Below are positions 46,212 through 57,480 of a stretch of 64,000 bases of DNA, one piece after another. Position numbers and translations under genes: made by a program. The notes under the pieces are model-generated. The model was given only the letters and a program-made list of their open reading frames with translations. It was not told the origin of the DNA and made no database searches. Origin of the DNA: Dromiciops gliroides (lineage: Eukaryota; Chordata; Mammalia; Microbiotheria; Microbiotheriidae); assembly GCF_019393635.1 (NCBI RefSeq), contig NC_057861.1:662187724-662251723 (forward strand), given 5' to 3'. How positions within the stretch are numbered: the stretch's first letter is position 1; every line of letters starts with the position of its first letter.

Positions 46212-47365
46212 AGAAAGGAATTATATCCACTTATTTACTGCTTATTTGCTGTCAGGCACTGTGGAAACATAAAGATTTGTATGATGTAGGTGGTTGTATC
46301 CTGGTAAAAATCATACTAGTTAATCCCCTCCCCAGGAATATAAAGTAAGCTGGATACATATTATATATAGGTCTTTAAACACTAAACAAAGGAGTTTATG
46401 CTTGATCCTAGAGGTGATAGGTAGCCATGCAATTTTCTTGTTTATGGGAGTTATATGATGAGACCCACGTATTAGGAAAATTACTTTGACAGCTGAAACA
46501 AAGATGGGTTAAAGAGTAGAAAGATCCAGAGCAGCTAGATCAATTTTATTCATATTTTACATGAAGACTATTGCAATAGTACTTGCAAGTAACAAAGTTC
46601 TGAATAGAGTTGTTTTTGAATGAATAGAGAGAAGGGGAAATTCATAGAGATGTTGATAGAGAAATAAGATTTAGCCACTAGATATGTAAGTTGAGGGAAA
46701 ACAAGGAGTCAACAGTTACATGGCTTTTGGACGAATGGTGGCAAATAGGAGAATTTGGAGCAGGAATGGGTTAGGGGGAAAATGTTAAGTTGCAGATTTT
46801 TATGAGACATCTGGTTCAAAATATGAAATAGGTAATGGTATGGGACTGAAGCACTGGAGAACACAAATTCAATATTTAATAAGTTATTACAATAATACCC
46901 AGAGTGAATACATTACAGAAATGTTGTGAGGATCAAATTAAATCATACATATAAAGTGTTTTATAAACCTAAAGAGATGTCAAGTCACCATATGTGTCTA
47001 TATGGCTTGGGCAAGTTGCTCTCAGCTTACTTTTTGCATTTGGAAAATAAAGGGAATTTAAAAAATAAAATAAAACAGAATAGAATTGATGTTCTTATGT
47101 TTTCTTTTTCATTTCTGATGAGTGAAGCATCAACTTTGACTGTAAGTCTCTTATATTCATATTCATCTCATATTAGACATTTCTGATTGAGACCTTTTCT
47201 TCCTTCAAATGGATATCTGTTGTTAATGGCTAATTTTTGTGCTCTATAGTTAATCAATATTATTCTAAATTGCCCCCTTTACTATGATGCTTAGTGGGAC
47301 AAAAGCTATGTATGTGTGCAACCAGGGATGGTTAACAGGGCCAATTTTCTGCTAATGGAATGGTA
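46212..47365. other. Unannotated DNA
   Basis: Nothing recognised apart from short A-rich patches. Confidence 0.4.
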
Positions 47366-47369
47366 AAGG

Positions 47370-47770
47370 AAGGAGGACAGAATAAATATTTATATGGTAC
47401 CTATTATGTTCCAAGGACTATGCTAAATGCTTTTTATAAATATTATCTGATTTGATCCTCACAACAAGGTAGGGATTCTTTCTCCTTTTTTTTTTAAGGG
47501 CAATGAGGGTTAAGAAACTTGCCCAGGGTCACACAGCTAGCAAGTGTCAAGTGTCTGAGGCCGGATTTGAACTCAGGTCCTCCTGAATTCAGGGCCGGTG
47601 CTTTATCCACTGTGCCACCTAGTTGCCCTGTAGGGATTCTTATTATCCCCATGTGATAGTTAAAGAAACTTAGACAGTCAAAGGTTAAATGACTTGCCCC
47701 GGGTCACATAAATAAGTAAGGATTTGAAGTTAAATTTAAATCTAGATCGTCAAACTCCAGGCTCAGAACT
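47370..47770 (+). repeat. MIR3-like SINE remnant split by a younger SINE
   Basis: The left half (47370-47480, TATTATCTGATTTGATCCTC) continues after the inserted SINE (47642-47770, GGTTAAATGACTTGCCCCGG). Confidence 0.75.
47481..47629 (-). repeat. CORE-SINE (Mar1/WSINE type), minus strand
   Basis: Target duplications GTAGGGATTCTT at 47469-47480 and 47630-47641; inserted in a MIR3-like element. Confidence 0.97.
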
Positions 47771-49407
47771 CTAACTACTATCTCCCTCATTGTTTCTCCA
47801 GGTGATGAATCCTCCCCAAAAAAGGTTTAACTCAGAAGCATGACTCCCAGGGAAAGGCTCCAAGGGACTTCAGAATATCCTGATTTAGTCTGAAAAAATG
47901 ACCATCTAATGTTTGTAACATTTTGATTTATATTTGTTATCCTGGTATCAACTAAAAAAAATGGATATAATGTCATGAGCCTTGATTTTGAAATCTGGCT
48001 CTTATATTTACTGGGGTGTATGGTCAGAACCATCACTTCATCTTTCTGAGAATCAGTTTCCTGTTCATTATAATAATATAGAACTGCTTATCTCATCAGT
48101 AAATTGGAAAGAAAAATATTCAAAAAGCCTTCTTTTTTCTTTTTTTCTTTTTCTTTTTTTGCTTTGAATAGAATTATATTTTCCAAAATATATGTAAAAA
48201 CAAATTTTAACATCAATTTTTTAAAACTTTGCCTTCCAACTTGTCTTCATCCCTCAATTCCCACCCCCACCCATAAGAACTCAAGCAATTCAAAATAAGT
48301 TATACATGAGTAGTCATGGAAAAATTCCCATATCAGCTAGTTATGAGAGAAAACAATCAAAAAATCCCCAAAACTTTAGATTAAGGAATTGTCAAAGAGG
48401 AAAAGAAAAAAAATTAAATGTGTTTCCATCTGTTTTCAGATACTATCGGTTCTTTCTCTGCAGATTGGCTGCAATCTTCCTAAGTCCTTCAGGGTTATAG
48501 TGGATCATTGCCTTGCTGAAAATGACCACATGCTTCCCAGCAGATCATCCCCACTATTGCTGGTATTTTGTATACAGTACATTTCACTCTGCTTCAGTTC
48601 ATGTAGGTCTTTCCAGGTTTTTCTGATAGTATCCTGTTCTTCATAACCTGTATATAATTACTTAAGCTTAACGGAGAATTTTCTTCATAAAAGCCCAGCA
48701 AAATAGGTACCATATGTTTTGCCATTATAATCAATCATCATAACTATTTCCCTCCATCCCACTCCCTTCCAATGACATTTACTCTATCTTCTTTTTACCT
48801 ATTCTTCCTCAAAAGTGACTATCCTCTCCCCTGCTCTGTACTCACTTTTTTCACCTTTTCTTCCTTATCCTCCTCCCCTCTTCCTTTCCTGCAGGGTTCA
48901 ATAGATTACTCCTCCTAACTGGGTATGAATGCTATTCCTTCCATGAGCTCACTCCATTGAGATCAGGGTCCTGAGCTAATTCTGTGTTCTAAATTTTTCT
49001 TCCTCCCTCCTCAACCCTCCCTATGAGATCAAGCAGTTTGATATGTCATACTTGCACAGTAATGCAGAACATCTTCATCTTCCTTGAAAGTGTTTTGCTT
49101 TTTGCTGCCCTCTCCCCCAATCTGCCCTTCCCTCCTTCTCTTCCCCCCCACTCTCTGTCCCCTCCCTCAGGGCAAAAATATATTACTATACCTACTTGAG
49201 TATGTATGTTAGTCCTTCTTTGAGCCCATTCTGATAATATTAAGGTTCACTCACTCCCCAACTCTTTCCCCCTCTTCTCCTTCCCTCCATAACCATTTTT
49301 CTTGTTTCCTTCATGTGAACTACCTCTCCCCAGACCATCTCTCCTCTTATCCCCCTCCCCCAGTCTATTTCTCCTACATCTCAACCCTATTTTAATGATG
49401 TCATCAT

Positions 49408-49505
49408 GAGTTGTTGGGTGGCACAGTGGACAAAGCACCAGCCCTGGATCCAGGAGGCCCCAAGCCCGAATATGGCCCCAGACATAAGACACCCCACCCT
49501 GTCTG
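49408..49505 (+). repeat. Diverged CORE-SINE fragment
   Basis: GTTGGGTGGCACAGTGGACAA then CAGCCCTGGATCCAGGAGG keeps the SINE head; the rest is diverged or truncated. Confidence 0.65.
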
Positions 49506-49676
49506 CCCACAAAGAACAAAAGATAAATGCTTTACAGATATCATCCCTTCATATTCAATTCAGAACTGTGTCTTCTGTGACTTTCTTTCTGAGATAGTTC
49601 TTATGAGTTCAAAGTAGGAATGTAAATGGCTTGATCTTTTAATATCCCTCATGAAGTCATTTTCCTGTTTACCATT

Positions 49677-50540
49677 TTATGCTTCTCCAGACTCTTGTAT
49701 TTGAAAGTCAAATTTTCTATTCAGTTCAGGTCTTTTCATCACAAATGCCTGAAAGACCTCTTTCTCATTGAAATCCCATTTTTTCCTCTGAAAGATTATA
49801 CTAAGTTTTGCTGGGTATGTGATTTTTGCCTCTAGTCCCAGTTCCTTTGCCCTCTGGAATATCATACTCCATGCCCTCCTGCCTTTAATGTAGAAGCTGC
49901 TAGATCTTGCTTTATCCTTGCTTTATCCTCCACAGTATTTGAATTCCTTTTTTCTAGCTGCTTGCAATATTTTCTCCTTGACCTGGGAGTTCTGGAATTT
50001 GGCTATAATATTCCTGGAGGATTTCCTTTTGGGATCTCTTTCAGGAAGTGTTTGGTGGATTCTTTTGATTTCTATTTTAGCTTCTGTTTCTAGAATATCA
50101 GGGAAATTTTCCCTCACAATCTCTTGGAGGATGGTGTCTAAGCTTTTGTTTTGGTCATGGTTTCAGGTAGTCCAATGATTTTCAAATTATCTCTCCTAGA
50201 TTTATTTTCCAGGTCAGCTGTTTTTCCAAGGAGATATTTCACATTGCCCTCTATTTTCTCTTTCAATTGGATTTGCTTTACTCTGTCTTGGTTTCTCATA
50301 AGGTCACTAGGTTCCATTTGTTCAGTCCTAATTCTTAGGCAGTTATTTTCATCAGACAATTTTTTTAATCTCTTTTTCCATTTGGGCTTTTAAACTGTTG
50401 ACTTTTTTCACATGACTCTCCTGCATCGTTCTCATTTCTCTTTCCATTGTTTCCTCCCTTTCTCTACATCTTCCTTCTATTTCTCCTACTTTCTCTTTAA
50501 GTCCTTTTGAGAGCTTTCATGGCCTGAGACCAGTTCACAT
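49677..50540 (-). pseudogene. L1-type ORF1 (RNA-binding chaperone) pseudogene
   Basis: L1 ORF1 proteins form trimers, bind RNA and act as nucleic-acid chaperones in the LINE ribonucleoprotein. On the minus strand, 50359-50138 reads EGNVKYLLGKTADLENKSRR followed by NLKIIGLPE, the start of the RNA-recognition-motif domain. Then 50117-49923 continues with an RIHQTLPER...PKRKSSRNIIAKF block and KEKILQAARKK. Finally 49865-49677 has the C-terminal domain (YPAKLSIIFQRKKWDF). The coiled-coil part upstream is decayed. The three open pieces are in different frames, so the gene is dead. Confidence 0.8.
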
Positions 50541-50740
50541 TTTTCTTGGAAGCCTTGGATGTTGAAGCTTTGACCCTGTTATTACCTTCTTCTTCTGAGG
50601 TTCATGGTCTTCTGCTTTCTCTGCCTACTCATCCTGGCTTACTATTTCTTGGCTTTTAACTCCTTCTTAAAGTGTGGTTCTACTTCCAGGACACACTGTT
50701 CGAGCTACAGCATGGCCCAGGGGATGATTGGCCTTCTTCT

Positions 50741-51290
50741 TGTGAGATCTAAAATTGGATATTAGATCATAAATCTCCCCTCTTTAACCTTTCCCTTAAT
50801 TTATCTCCCAGACTAGTAAAGGGAAGAAGCTTCTGTTTTTCTAGTTAGAGCTTTTATTGTATGGTAGTTACAAGGTGATGTTGATTAGAAGGATAGGAAA
50901 GTAGAAATACAATACAAATCATCTTAAGTCTAAGCTTAGTCTCTATTACATATAAAACTCACCAAAATCCCAAGGCCACCTTTGGGGAGAGAGAGAGACC
51001 GAGTCAAGCGCATGCTGCTGCTAACCGCGAGCCGGGCCGAGTCAAACTCCAGTCAGCGTCTGTCTGTGCAGCACATTCAGGAGACCAGCGGAGCAAGAAA
51101 AAGCAAACACTTCTGTTCTCTCCTTGCCTTTTTAAGCTCGCACCCCAGAAGTCGAGTGCTTAGCAGGTAGTCTGGCATGCGTAGATCATGCCGTTGGTCT
51201 CCTCCCCAAAAGGGTGGTCCTGCAAAAACTGACGTCTTTCAGTTATCCTAACCGACTGTTAAAAAACTTTCATTTTTTTTTTTAACCACA
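50741..51290 (-). repeat. 3' LTR type B (550 bp) of the mosaic ERV
   Basis: On the minus strand it starts TGTGGTTAAAAAAAAAAATG after a purine tract and ends TTTTAGATCTCACA. It shares CCCTTTTGGGGAGGA and the U5 end with 35814-36306 but is longer and diverged. The poly-A signal region is at about 50850-50860 (TTTATTG on the plus strand). Confidence 0.88.
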
Positions 51291-51367
51291 TTTCCGCCCT
51301 TTGCTTCCTCAAGAAATGGAATGTTTCCTTGATGGAACAGTAAAAAGAATATAATAACTATTGCTAA

Positions 51368-52000
51368 CTAATAATATGTGAAAAACATTAAAGAAAAAAG
51401 CAGGTTAGCAAAATTATGAACAAAACAAGCATATCTGGAATTTAAAAGGTTTTCTAAGGTTGTCTCAGAAGCACAGCCAGGGTGGAGAAGGGCTGAGCCT
51501 GAAGCTGAAAATGTAGGTAGAGAAAGCTGAGCATGCACATCAGATCTCTGGACTTCAGGGGCAGGGGAAGCAATGGGCTTGGCCATGGGAGGAGTAGAGG
51601 GTGGGATCTGGAGAGGAGGGGAGGGACCAGCGCAATTTGAATCAGGCTTGATTTTGAACTCAGGCCTGGATTCCTCTTCCTCCACTTTGCCTCCAGGCGC
51701 TAGGAGATTAAAAGCTTCTAGAGGGTGGGTCATTGCCTCCAGGCATACAAAATTAGAGCAACAATTACTGTTAGAACTGGGAAAAGCTGCAGGAATCTCT
51801 TCAGGTTTCTCTGTAAAAACATGTTTGGGAGAGGGGGAGATATTTCCTTGTGTGAGTACATTGCTGGCTCCTCTAACAAAAATAAAAAGAAAAAGAAAAA
51901 ATCCACAAAAACAAAGCATTAACATGATCTTATCCCCCATTTGTCTGGTTGAACAGACTAAAATCAAAAATAGGGTAATTAGGGAGTTTAAAAGGTCCAT
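51368..52000 (-). CDS. Intact ERV frame: double-membrane-segment, proline-rich protein (210 aa)
   Basis: ATG at 52000, stop at 51368. Two hydrophobic segments lie near the N-terminus (about residues 4-17 and 27-43) with a short polar loop between, then a serine/proline-rich region (about 60-160, e.g. PSPPLQIPPSTPPMAKP), then a hydrophobic C-terminal tail (about 193-210) reading across the deletion join at about 51385. The same start and leader occur in the broken copy at 239-1116. The frame being kept open here but not there could mean recent insertion, selection, or chance. I recognise no retroviral domain. By position, right after the leader of the provirus, it could be a gag-region or accessory protein, but this is a guess. 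It would be transcribed from LTR A. It is not a host gene. Confidence 0.5.
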   Translation of the reverse strand: MDLLNSLITLFLILVCSTRQMGDKIMLMLCFCGFFLFLFIFVRGASNVLTQGNISPSPKHVFTEKPEEIPAAFPSSNSNCCSNFVCLEAMTHPLEAFNLLAPGGKVEEEESRPEFKIKPDSNCAGPSPPLQIPPSTPPMAKPIASPAPEVQRSDVHAQLSLPTFSASGSALLHPGCASETTLENLLNSRYACFVHNFANLLFSLMFFTYY

Positions 52001-52136
52001 TTGAAAAAATTTAATGGGAAAACACCGGTCAATTCAGCAGTACTTCGAATTTAAACAGATAGGGTAGGGGAAATTTCTTACCCAACCAGAAGATCAGAAG
52101 AGTGAGGTTTAGCTTTCCTCTTCGTGGTCAGCCATC

Positions 52137-52508
52137 TGTTAAGGGCTAAAATTCTAGCTAACCTGTCTAAAATATCTAATGAGTGATCACCAATAAATTA
52201 TAAGCTTTAGCAAGAGTTAGGCTTTTAAGCATTTAGTAAGGAGAATAAGAATTTGGTAAAGAGAGAGAGAAAGGCCTATATTTATCTATCTATTAAAGGG
52301 AGAGTGCATTTCTAGCTCCCTTCTCCACTAGAGTCCAGAGGAAAGAGAGAGACAGAGCGCTAGTCTCTTCCTTCTTCCTCCCACTAGCCCACGTCACTTC
52401 CTGACACCAAAGAAAAGACTCCTGGTCTTGCCCTCAAAGACCTTCGCTTCATGGGCGGAACTCTTCTACAGTAAGTCTCCAGCAGGTGGCATCATTCCAA
52501 TTGTTACA
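52137..52508 (-). repeat. 5' LTR type A (372 bp) of the mosaic ERV
   Basis: On the minus strand it starts TGTAACAATTGGAATGATGC and ends AGCCCTTAACA. It is followed by GATGGCTGACCACGAAGAGG, where a primer-binding site would start with TGG; I could not assign a tRNA. Confidence 0.92.
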
Positions 52509-53085
52509 TTCTCAGCCTGCCTGGCCTTGCTTTTGTTTGATTTTAAATTCTCCACTGAAAGGTAGGGAGGGGGGGTTTGGGGTAGGGGGGCTGATTCTCG
52601 GCTCCACTCCTGTTCCCAGCTTCAGAGGGTCCCAGTTGTTTTGGTTTGAGGGGGAGCAGGTTTTTTGATGAGCCTGCTTCCCTTCTCCCCTCCCCACCTG
52701 GGCCTCCAGCCACTCAGGATTTCTTCCTGGTTCCCCACTGGGGTGAAACAGTTGAATCCTTCCCCCCAGTCCACTGGTACCCCTGCACTTACCACCCCCA
52801 ACCCCCTGGCCAGCCCTTCAACCCAACTGTGAGCTTGGTTCCAGAAGACGCTGTTGCTGTAGCCGATTCAGATGTACTGGGGCAAATTCCTTGGGCGGGT
52901 GTCTGGTGTGTAAGCCTAATTGTGGGGTTAGGCTTTATTCGTGACCCAGCATGACCCACTGAAATCTATCTATAGTTGGAGAAAACTCTCACCCAATATT
53001 TTTTTGTGTTTTTCTGCTCCAAGGGTTCTTTTATTGCTATTTTTGGGGTGATTGTCTTTCCTCTGTCATCTTGGTTTGCCCCCCC

Positions 53086-54205
53086 CAAGCTTTCTTCTTA
53101 ATGCAAATATTAGCTTTTATTATATCTGCATTCAAGGATGGTATGGGTATCCTAATATTCCAACAAATTCTATAAAGAAATAACAACAATATTTTTCTTA
53201 TCTTGAGGTTGGAATATTTCATTTCTTGGCATAAAGCAGGGATTTAATAAATGCTTATTGATTGACCCAAAATAAAGAATTAGAAGGTAACTAAGAGTCA
53301 ATTTGGAACAATTTCCACTGTACAATTTGGTACAATTAGGTCTAGGAGAGATTATTGACTAGTCCAAAGTCACTAATCTAGTTACCATAAAAATGGGAGT
53401 TGGACCTACAACCTCAGATTCCAGAAAAAGATTCTTTTGTCTGTTATTCTATTTCTTTCACCTTTCCACATCATACTGCCTCAAATTTTTGGTTCCTTCA
53501 TGTACCCTTTTAAACTAAGAGGTGGGCATGTAGTGTCACAGGGACAGAGAAAGGTTATTAAAGAAACTTTTATTAAGTCAGGGTAAAATCAAAGAAAGAT
53601 GAGAGAAGAAAGGGAAATAAGACATGAATGCACTACTATTGAGGTTACTTGTCCCTGAAAGGCAGTTTGGTATATTCAAAAGATTGCTAGTTTTAAAGCT
53701 AGATGTAGCAAGTAGAAGCATTGGAGAAATTGATTTCTTTTTCTGGTACTCAATTTCTGCATTTTTACAGTGAAGGAACAAAACTACTGTATCTCAGAAA
53801 TCCAATAATCTGTGGTCTCAAGACCACATATCTTTTTCCTCCTTCTATGTACTTTCAAACCAACTTCATCTGCACGATTTCCCTTTTGGAAATATATCTA
53901 TCCCTTCAAGGGAAACTAACTAAAGTTCGGACTTCCTCCTTGGCATCGAGATACACACAATTTCTGCAAAATTCTAAAAGAAACAATGTGGGAGATCACT
54001 CAGTTAATGCTGCCTAGAACAGTAGATGAAGCAGGGTTAACTTCTCTTTTACAAGTTATCTATAACCAAATACTTCAGGAATTTCTGAAGGACAGACTTT
54101 CTCTTGAGTGTTCTAAAGAAAAAAAGGAAAAGAAAACAGAGCATGAGAGTGGGACATAAACGAAAGCATTAAGGTCAGGGATGCTAAATCCTGTTCTTTT
54201 ATATT
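53086..54205. other. Unannotated DNA with an L2-like tail
   Basis: 53215-53275 (GGGATTTAATAAATGCTTAT then TGATTGACCC) resembles an L2/MIR3 3' end. No gene seen. Confidence 0.45.
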
Positions 54206-54211
54206 TTGTCT

Positions 54212-54461
54212 TTTGTTGTTTAGTAATTTTCAGGCATGTCCAAATTTTTGTGACCCTTTTTTTAAGTTTTCTTGGCAAAGATACCAGAGTGGTTTGTTAT
54301 TTCCTTCTTCAGCTCATTTTACAGATGTGGACATTGAGGCAAACAGGATTAAGTGAATTGCCCAGGGTCAAATAGCCAGTAAGTATATGAGGCCAGACTT
54401 GAACTTAGGTCTTCATGATTCCAAGCCCAGCACTCTATCAAGTTGACCATCTAGCTGCCCA
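54212..54461 (-). repeat. CORE-SINE, long-tailed subtype, minus strand
   Basis: TTCTTGGCAAAGATACCAGA, CAGCTCATTTTACAGATGTG, GGATTAAGTGAATTGCCCAG, to GACCATCTAGCTGCCCA. Confidence 0.85.
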
Positions 54462-54464
54462 ATC

Positions 54465-56160
54465 ATGTATATAAAACAAAGCAAAAGAAGGGAAAAAATA
54501 GACAATAGCATCATAACCACACCAGGACAGCATCATAATCACACTATTCACTTTGCTGCTTACTGGACTCTTCCTTGCCACTCAAGTGTGACATAAATGT
54601 CCATAGAGCCACAGTGCGTTTCCTAAGTAGACTCTAATTATGATCTGATGAATTGAATCTAATTGAATTAAACTGAGAATATGTTTTCATTAATGACAGC
54701 AGCCTAGACTTTCTGTTTTATATATTCTCTAAGCACTTACCTTGTTTGCTTGTATTACTAATGCCTTTCCCAAAATGATTATTTCTAGTTTGATAAATTA
54801 TAGAATAAAGTTAATTAACAACAAAATGAAAATTAAATCCATAGAACAGAGAACTATTTTTTCAAGTTGACATTTTGAGTTTTACTATGATTCAAATCTG
54901 AATTCTTTGATTTCTCTATGACAGCTTGTGGTAACTGAATATTTTCTTTGGAACAGTATATATTCAATTGATCTTTCAAGCCTTTCTGAAACAATTTTTT
55001 AAATGATTTTTAGTGTGATAGACCACTAATTTGATATTAGATAGTTTATAAAATGAGTTATGATAAGAAGCCTTTTATATTATCAAATGCCAATAGTTTT
55101 AAGAGACTTTTGGAAGGAAATGGCTATTTTAATTTATGACATTTTAGGTATAGCAAGTTCTTTATCAAAACGGAATCATGACTTTTACAATAACCAGAAG
55201 AAATTTTCATTTAATTGCCATTAAATGAAGAATAAAAATTAGAAAGGGCTTAAATGTTATACCTAAATTATGAATCCTGTCTGCAATATCATCATCCTCT
55301 CCTCCTCCTCCTCATTATAATTTACATTTATATGATATTTTAAGGCTTGCATAATTATTCACAAATGTTATCTAAGTTGATTCTTGTAAAAATACTATGA
55401 GGTAGGTGTTATTATTACCCCCATTTTACAGATAAGCAAGCAAAGGCTGCTAGAATGTGTCATTTAGTCAGAGTCATGAAGCTTAGTAAGTGTTAGAGGA
55501 TGAGTGATACTCAGTTCTTCCTGAATCCAAGACCAATAATCAATTCACTGTGTCACTTATCTAATATCCCTCACAGCTGTTATTTCCAATACTGCTAGAA
55601 GACTTCAGTGGATACAATGATCCAAATCTCCCTAGAGCCAAAAACAGTTCCCTCCAAAATGTCAGATTATGACATTAATGGCAGAAGTTGACATGAATGG
55701 TGGGGTGGTTGAAGCCTTTGTGTATTAAAGCCAAATTAGATGGGCTTAGAAATAGCTAAAATTTAAACCATATAGAACTATTATTTCATCTTTAGCTCAC
55801 AGATGGCAGCCATGAAGTGGTGCTTTTGATCAGGGAAGCTGGTGGGTCGATCACTTTACCAAAGCTTCCTTCTCTTTCCTTCATCCCTCATCCTCATGGG
55901 GTTAGGAAGACTGAAATGAATAATAGAGAATTAATTCCCATAAAATCAAAAGAAAAATTATTTAAGTCTCAAAGTAAAACTCGAGAATGTCAGGCACCAT
56001 TTCAGACTCTATTCCTGGATTACTCACATTGAAAGTTACTGTGTGATCTTGTGGTCTCTCCTTCTGATTGGCTGGTATCTTCTAGAACTTCAAATTTAAG
56101 GATGAAATATAGGTAAAAATTGTTATCATTCCTTTCCTGGCTCAACTACTGATTCATCTC
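54465..56160. other. Repeat-poor AT-rich DNA with one MIR3-like remnant
   Basis: 54650-55270 looks single-copy and could be conserved non-coding DNA. A MIR3-like element is at about 55300-55560 (CCCATTTTACAGATAAGCAA). The frame at 55817-56032 shows no known domain. Confidence 0.4.
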
Positions 56161-56172
56161 CATAGGATTCTA

Positions 56173-56222
56173 CTCCCCCCACCCCCCCCCCCCCCCCACA
56201 CTCAACACACACACGCACATAT
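56173..56222. repeat. C-rich run and (CA)n
   Basis: A poly-C tract of about 25 bases broken by one A, followed by CACACACACGCACATATA. Confidence 0.9.
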
Positions 56223-56389
56223 ACCTTGTCTTCTTCTCTCATCACACCCTATTTTCAGCACCATTGAATGTGTTTTCTTTTTTCATGCAACTGTAACATC
56301 TGTGTTTTTGCAATTCATATAACCTCTACAATATCAGTTCTTCAGAGGTTGGGATTATTCTATATATTGCAGCCATACCGTATCTCTAA

Positions 56390-57365
56390 GCTTTTTTTTT
56401 CTGTTTAGAATTTTATTTTCCAAATTACATGTAAAAACAAATTTTGACATCAATTTTTGAAAACTGTGTTCCAACTTCTCTTACTCCCTCCCTTCCTACC
56501 CCCCACCCCAGGAGCTCAAGCAATTGTATATAAGTTATACATGAATAGTCATGGAAAACGTCTCCACATCAGCCAGGTTGTGAGAAAAAACAGACAAAAA
56601 CAAAACTTCAGATTAAGGAACTATCAAAAAATATACTTCAGGGGCAGCTAGGTCGTGCAGTGGATAGAGCACCGGCCCTGGAGTCAGGAGTACCTGAGTT
56701 CAAATCCGGCCTCAGATGCTTAACACTTATTAGCTGTGTGACCCTGGGCAAGTCACTTAACCCCAATTGCCTCACTAAAAATAAAAAAAAATTAAAAAAA
56801 TATATATATATACTTTAATCTGTTTTCAGATACCATCAGCTCTTTCTCTGTAGATGGACTGCAATTTCGTAAGTCTTTCAGAGTTATATTGGATCATTGC
56901 ATTGCTGAAAATAACCAAGTCCTTCACAGCAGATCATCTTAAACTATTGCTGTTCTTTTTGTATACAATAGATTTCACTCTGCTTCAGTTAATATAGGTC
57001 TTTCCAGGTTTTTCTGATAGCATCCTGTTCATCATAACTTTTATACAGTACCCTAAATTTGACAAAGAATGTTCTTCACAATAGCCCAGCAAAGTAGGTA
57101 CCATATGTTTTGCCATTGTAATCAATCATCTTAACTATTTCCCTCCTTCCTATTCCCTTCCCATGATATTTTCTCTATTTTCTATCTTCTTCTACCCTAT
57201 TCCTCTTCAAAAGTGTTGCTTCTGACTGCCCCCTCCCCTGCTCTGCCCTCCCTTCTTTCACCCTTCCCTCCTTGTCCTCTTCCCCTCCTGCTTTCCTGCA
57301 GGGTTCGATAGATTACTGTTTCCAATTAGGTGTGTATGCTATTCCTTCCTTGACCCAACTCTATA
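56390..57365 (-). mobile_element. HAL1/L1-like 3' region, minus strand
   Basis: Closely parallels 48120-48950: TTTATTTTCCAAATTACATG, GTTATACATGAATAGTCATG, TAGGTCTTTCCAGGTTTTTC, CAAAGTAGGTACCATATGTT. The plus-strand T run at 56391-56400 is the poly-A tail. A SINE is inserted at 56641-56788. Confidence 0.75.
56641..56788 (+). repeat. CORE-SINE (Mar1/WSINE type), plus strand
   Basis: Head GGGGCAGCTAGGTCGTGCAG to CAATTGCCTCACTAAAAATA. AATATACTTYA-like repeats flank it. Confidence 0.95.
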
Positions 57366-57480
57366 AGCTTTTTGAGTGCAGACACAATCATTTATTATGT
57401 TTCTATTTGCATTCCTAGTTCATAGCTCAGGGCTTTGCAGATAGTAAGTGTTTAATAACTGATTTATTTACAGACCGACT
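57366..57480 (+). mobile_element. L2/MIR3-like 3' tail
   Basis: AGCTTTTTGAGTGCAGACAC, CATAGCTCAGGGCTTTGCAG, TAGTAAGTGTTTAATAACTG. Confidence 0.6.

Larger units (their letters stand above)
50741..52508 (-). mobile_element. Mosaic ERV with 5' LTR A and 3' LTR B
   Basis: Minus-strand order: LTR A (52508-52137), a short internal region (52136-51291), LTR B (51290-50741). The 4-bp repeat TTCT lies at 50737-50740 and 52509-52512. The internal 5' part matches 105-857 of ERV copy 1. It then jumps at about 51385 to the last 90 bases before the LTR, which resemble the retrocopy (20 kb) more than copy 1. It carries the longest open frame in the window (51368-52000). Two different LTRs on one insert are unexpected, since reverse transcription makes both LTRs from one template. 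Confidence 0.88.
48104..53085 (-). mobile_element. L1/HAL1-like element with ORF1, hosting a SINE and an ERV
   Basis: The minus-strand 5' end lies near 53085 beside an ATCTTGGTTTGCC motif. A GC-rich 5' region (53085-52513 and 50740-50550) is interrupted by the mosaic ERV (50741-52508). ORF1 follows (about 50540-49680), then a purine-rich (minus strand) 3' region down to a poly-A at about 48104-48165. The distance from the ORF1 end to the poly-A is only about 1.5 kb and I see no ORF2 motifs, which fits HAL1. The same 3' region recurs at 56390-57365. Confidence 0.7.

Noticed and set aside
46052..46348. A KEGR-repeat protein frame
   Set aside because: Translation of a (GGAA)n microsatellite.
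51573..52004. A 143-codon plus-strand frame
   Set aside because: It is the antisense shadow of the 210-codon ERV frame.
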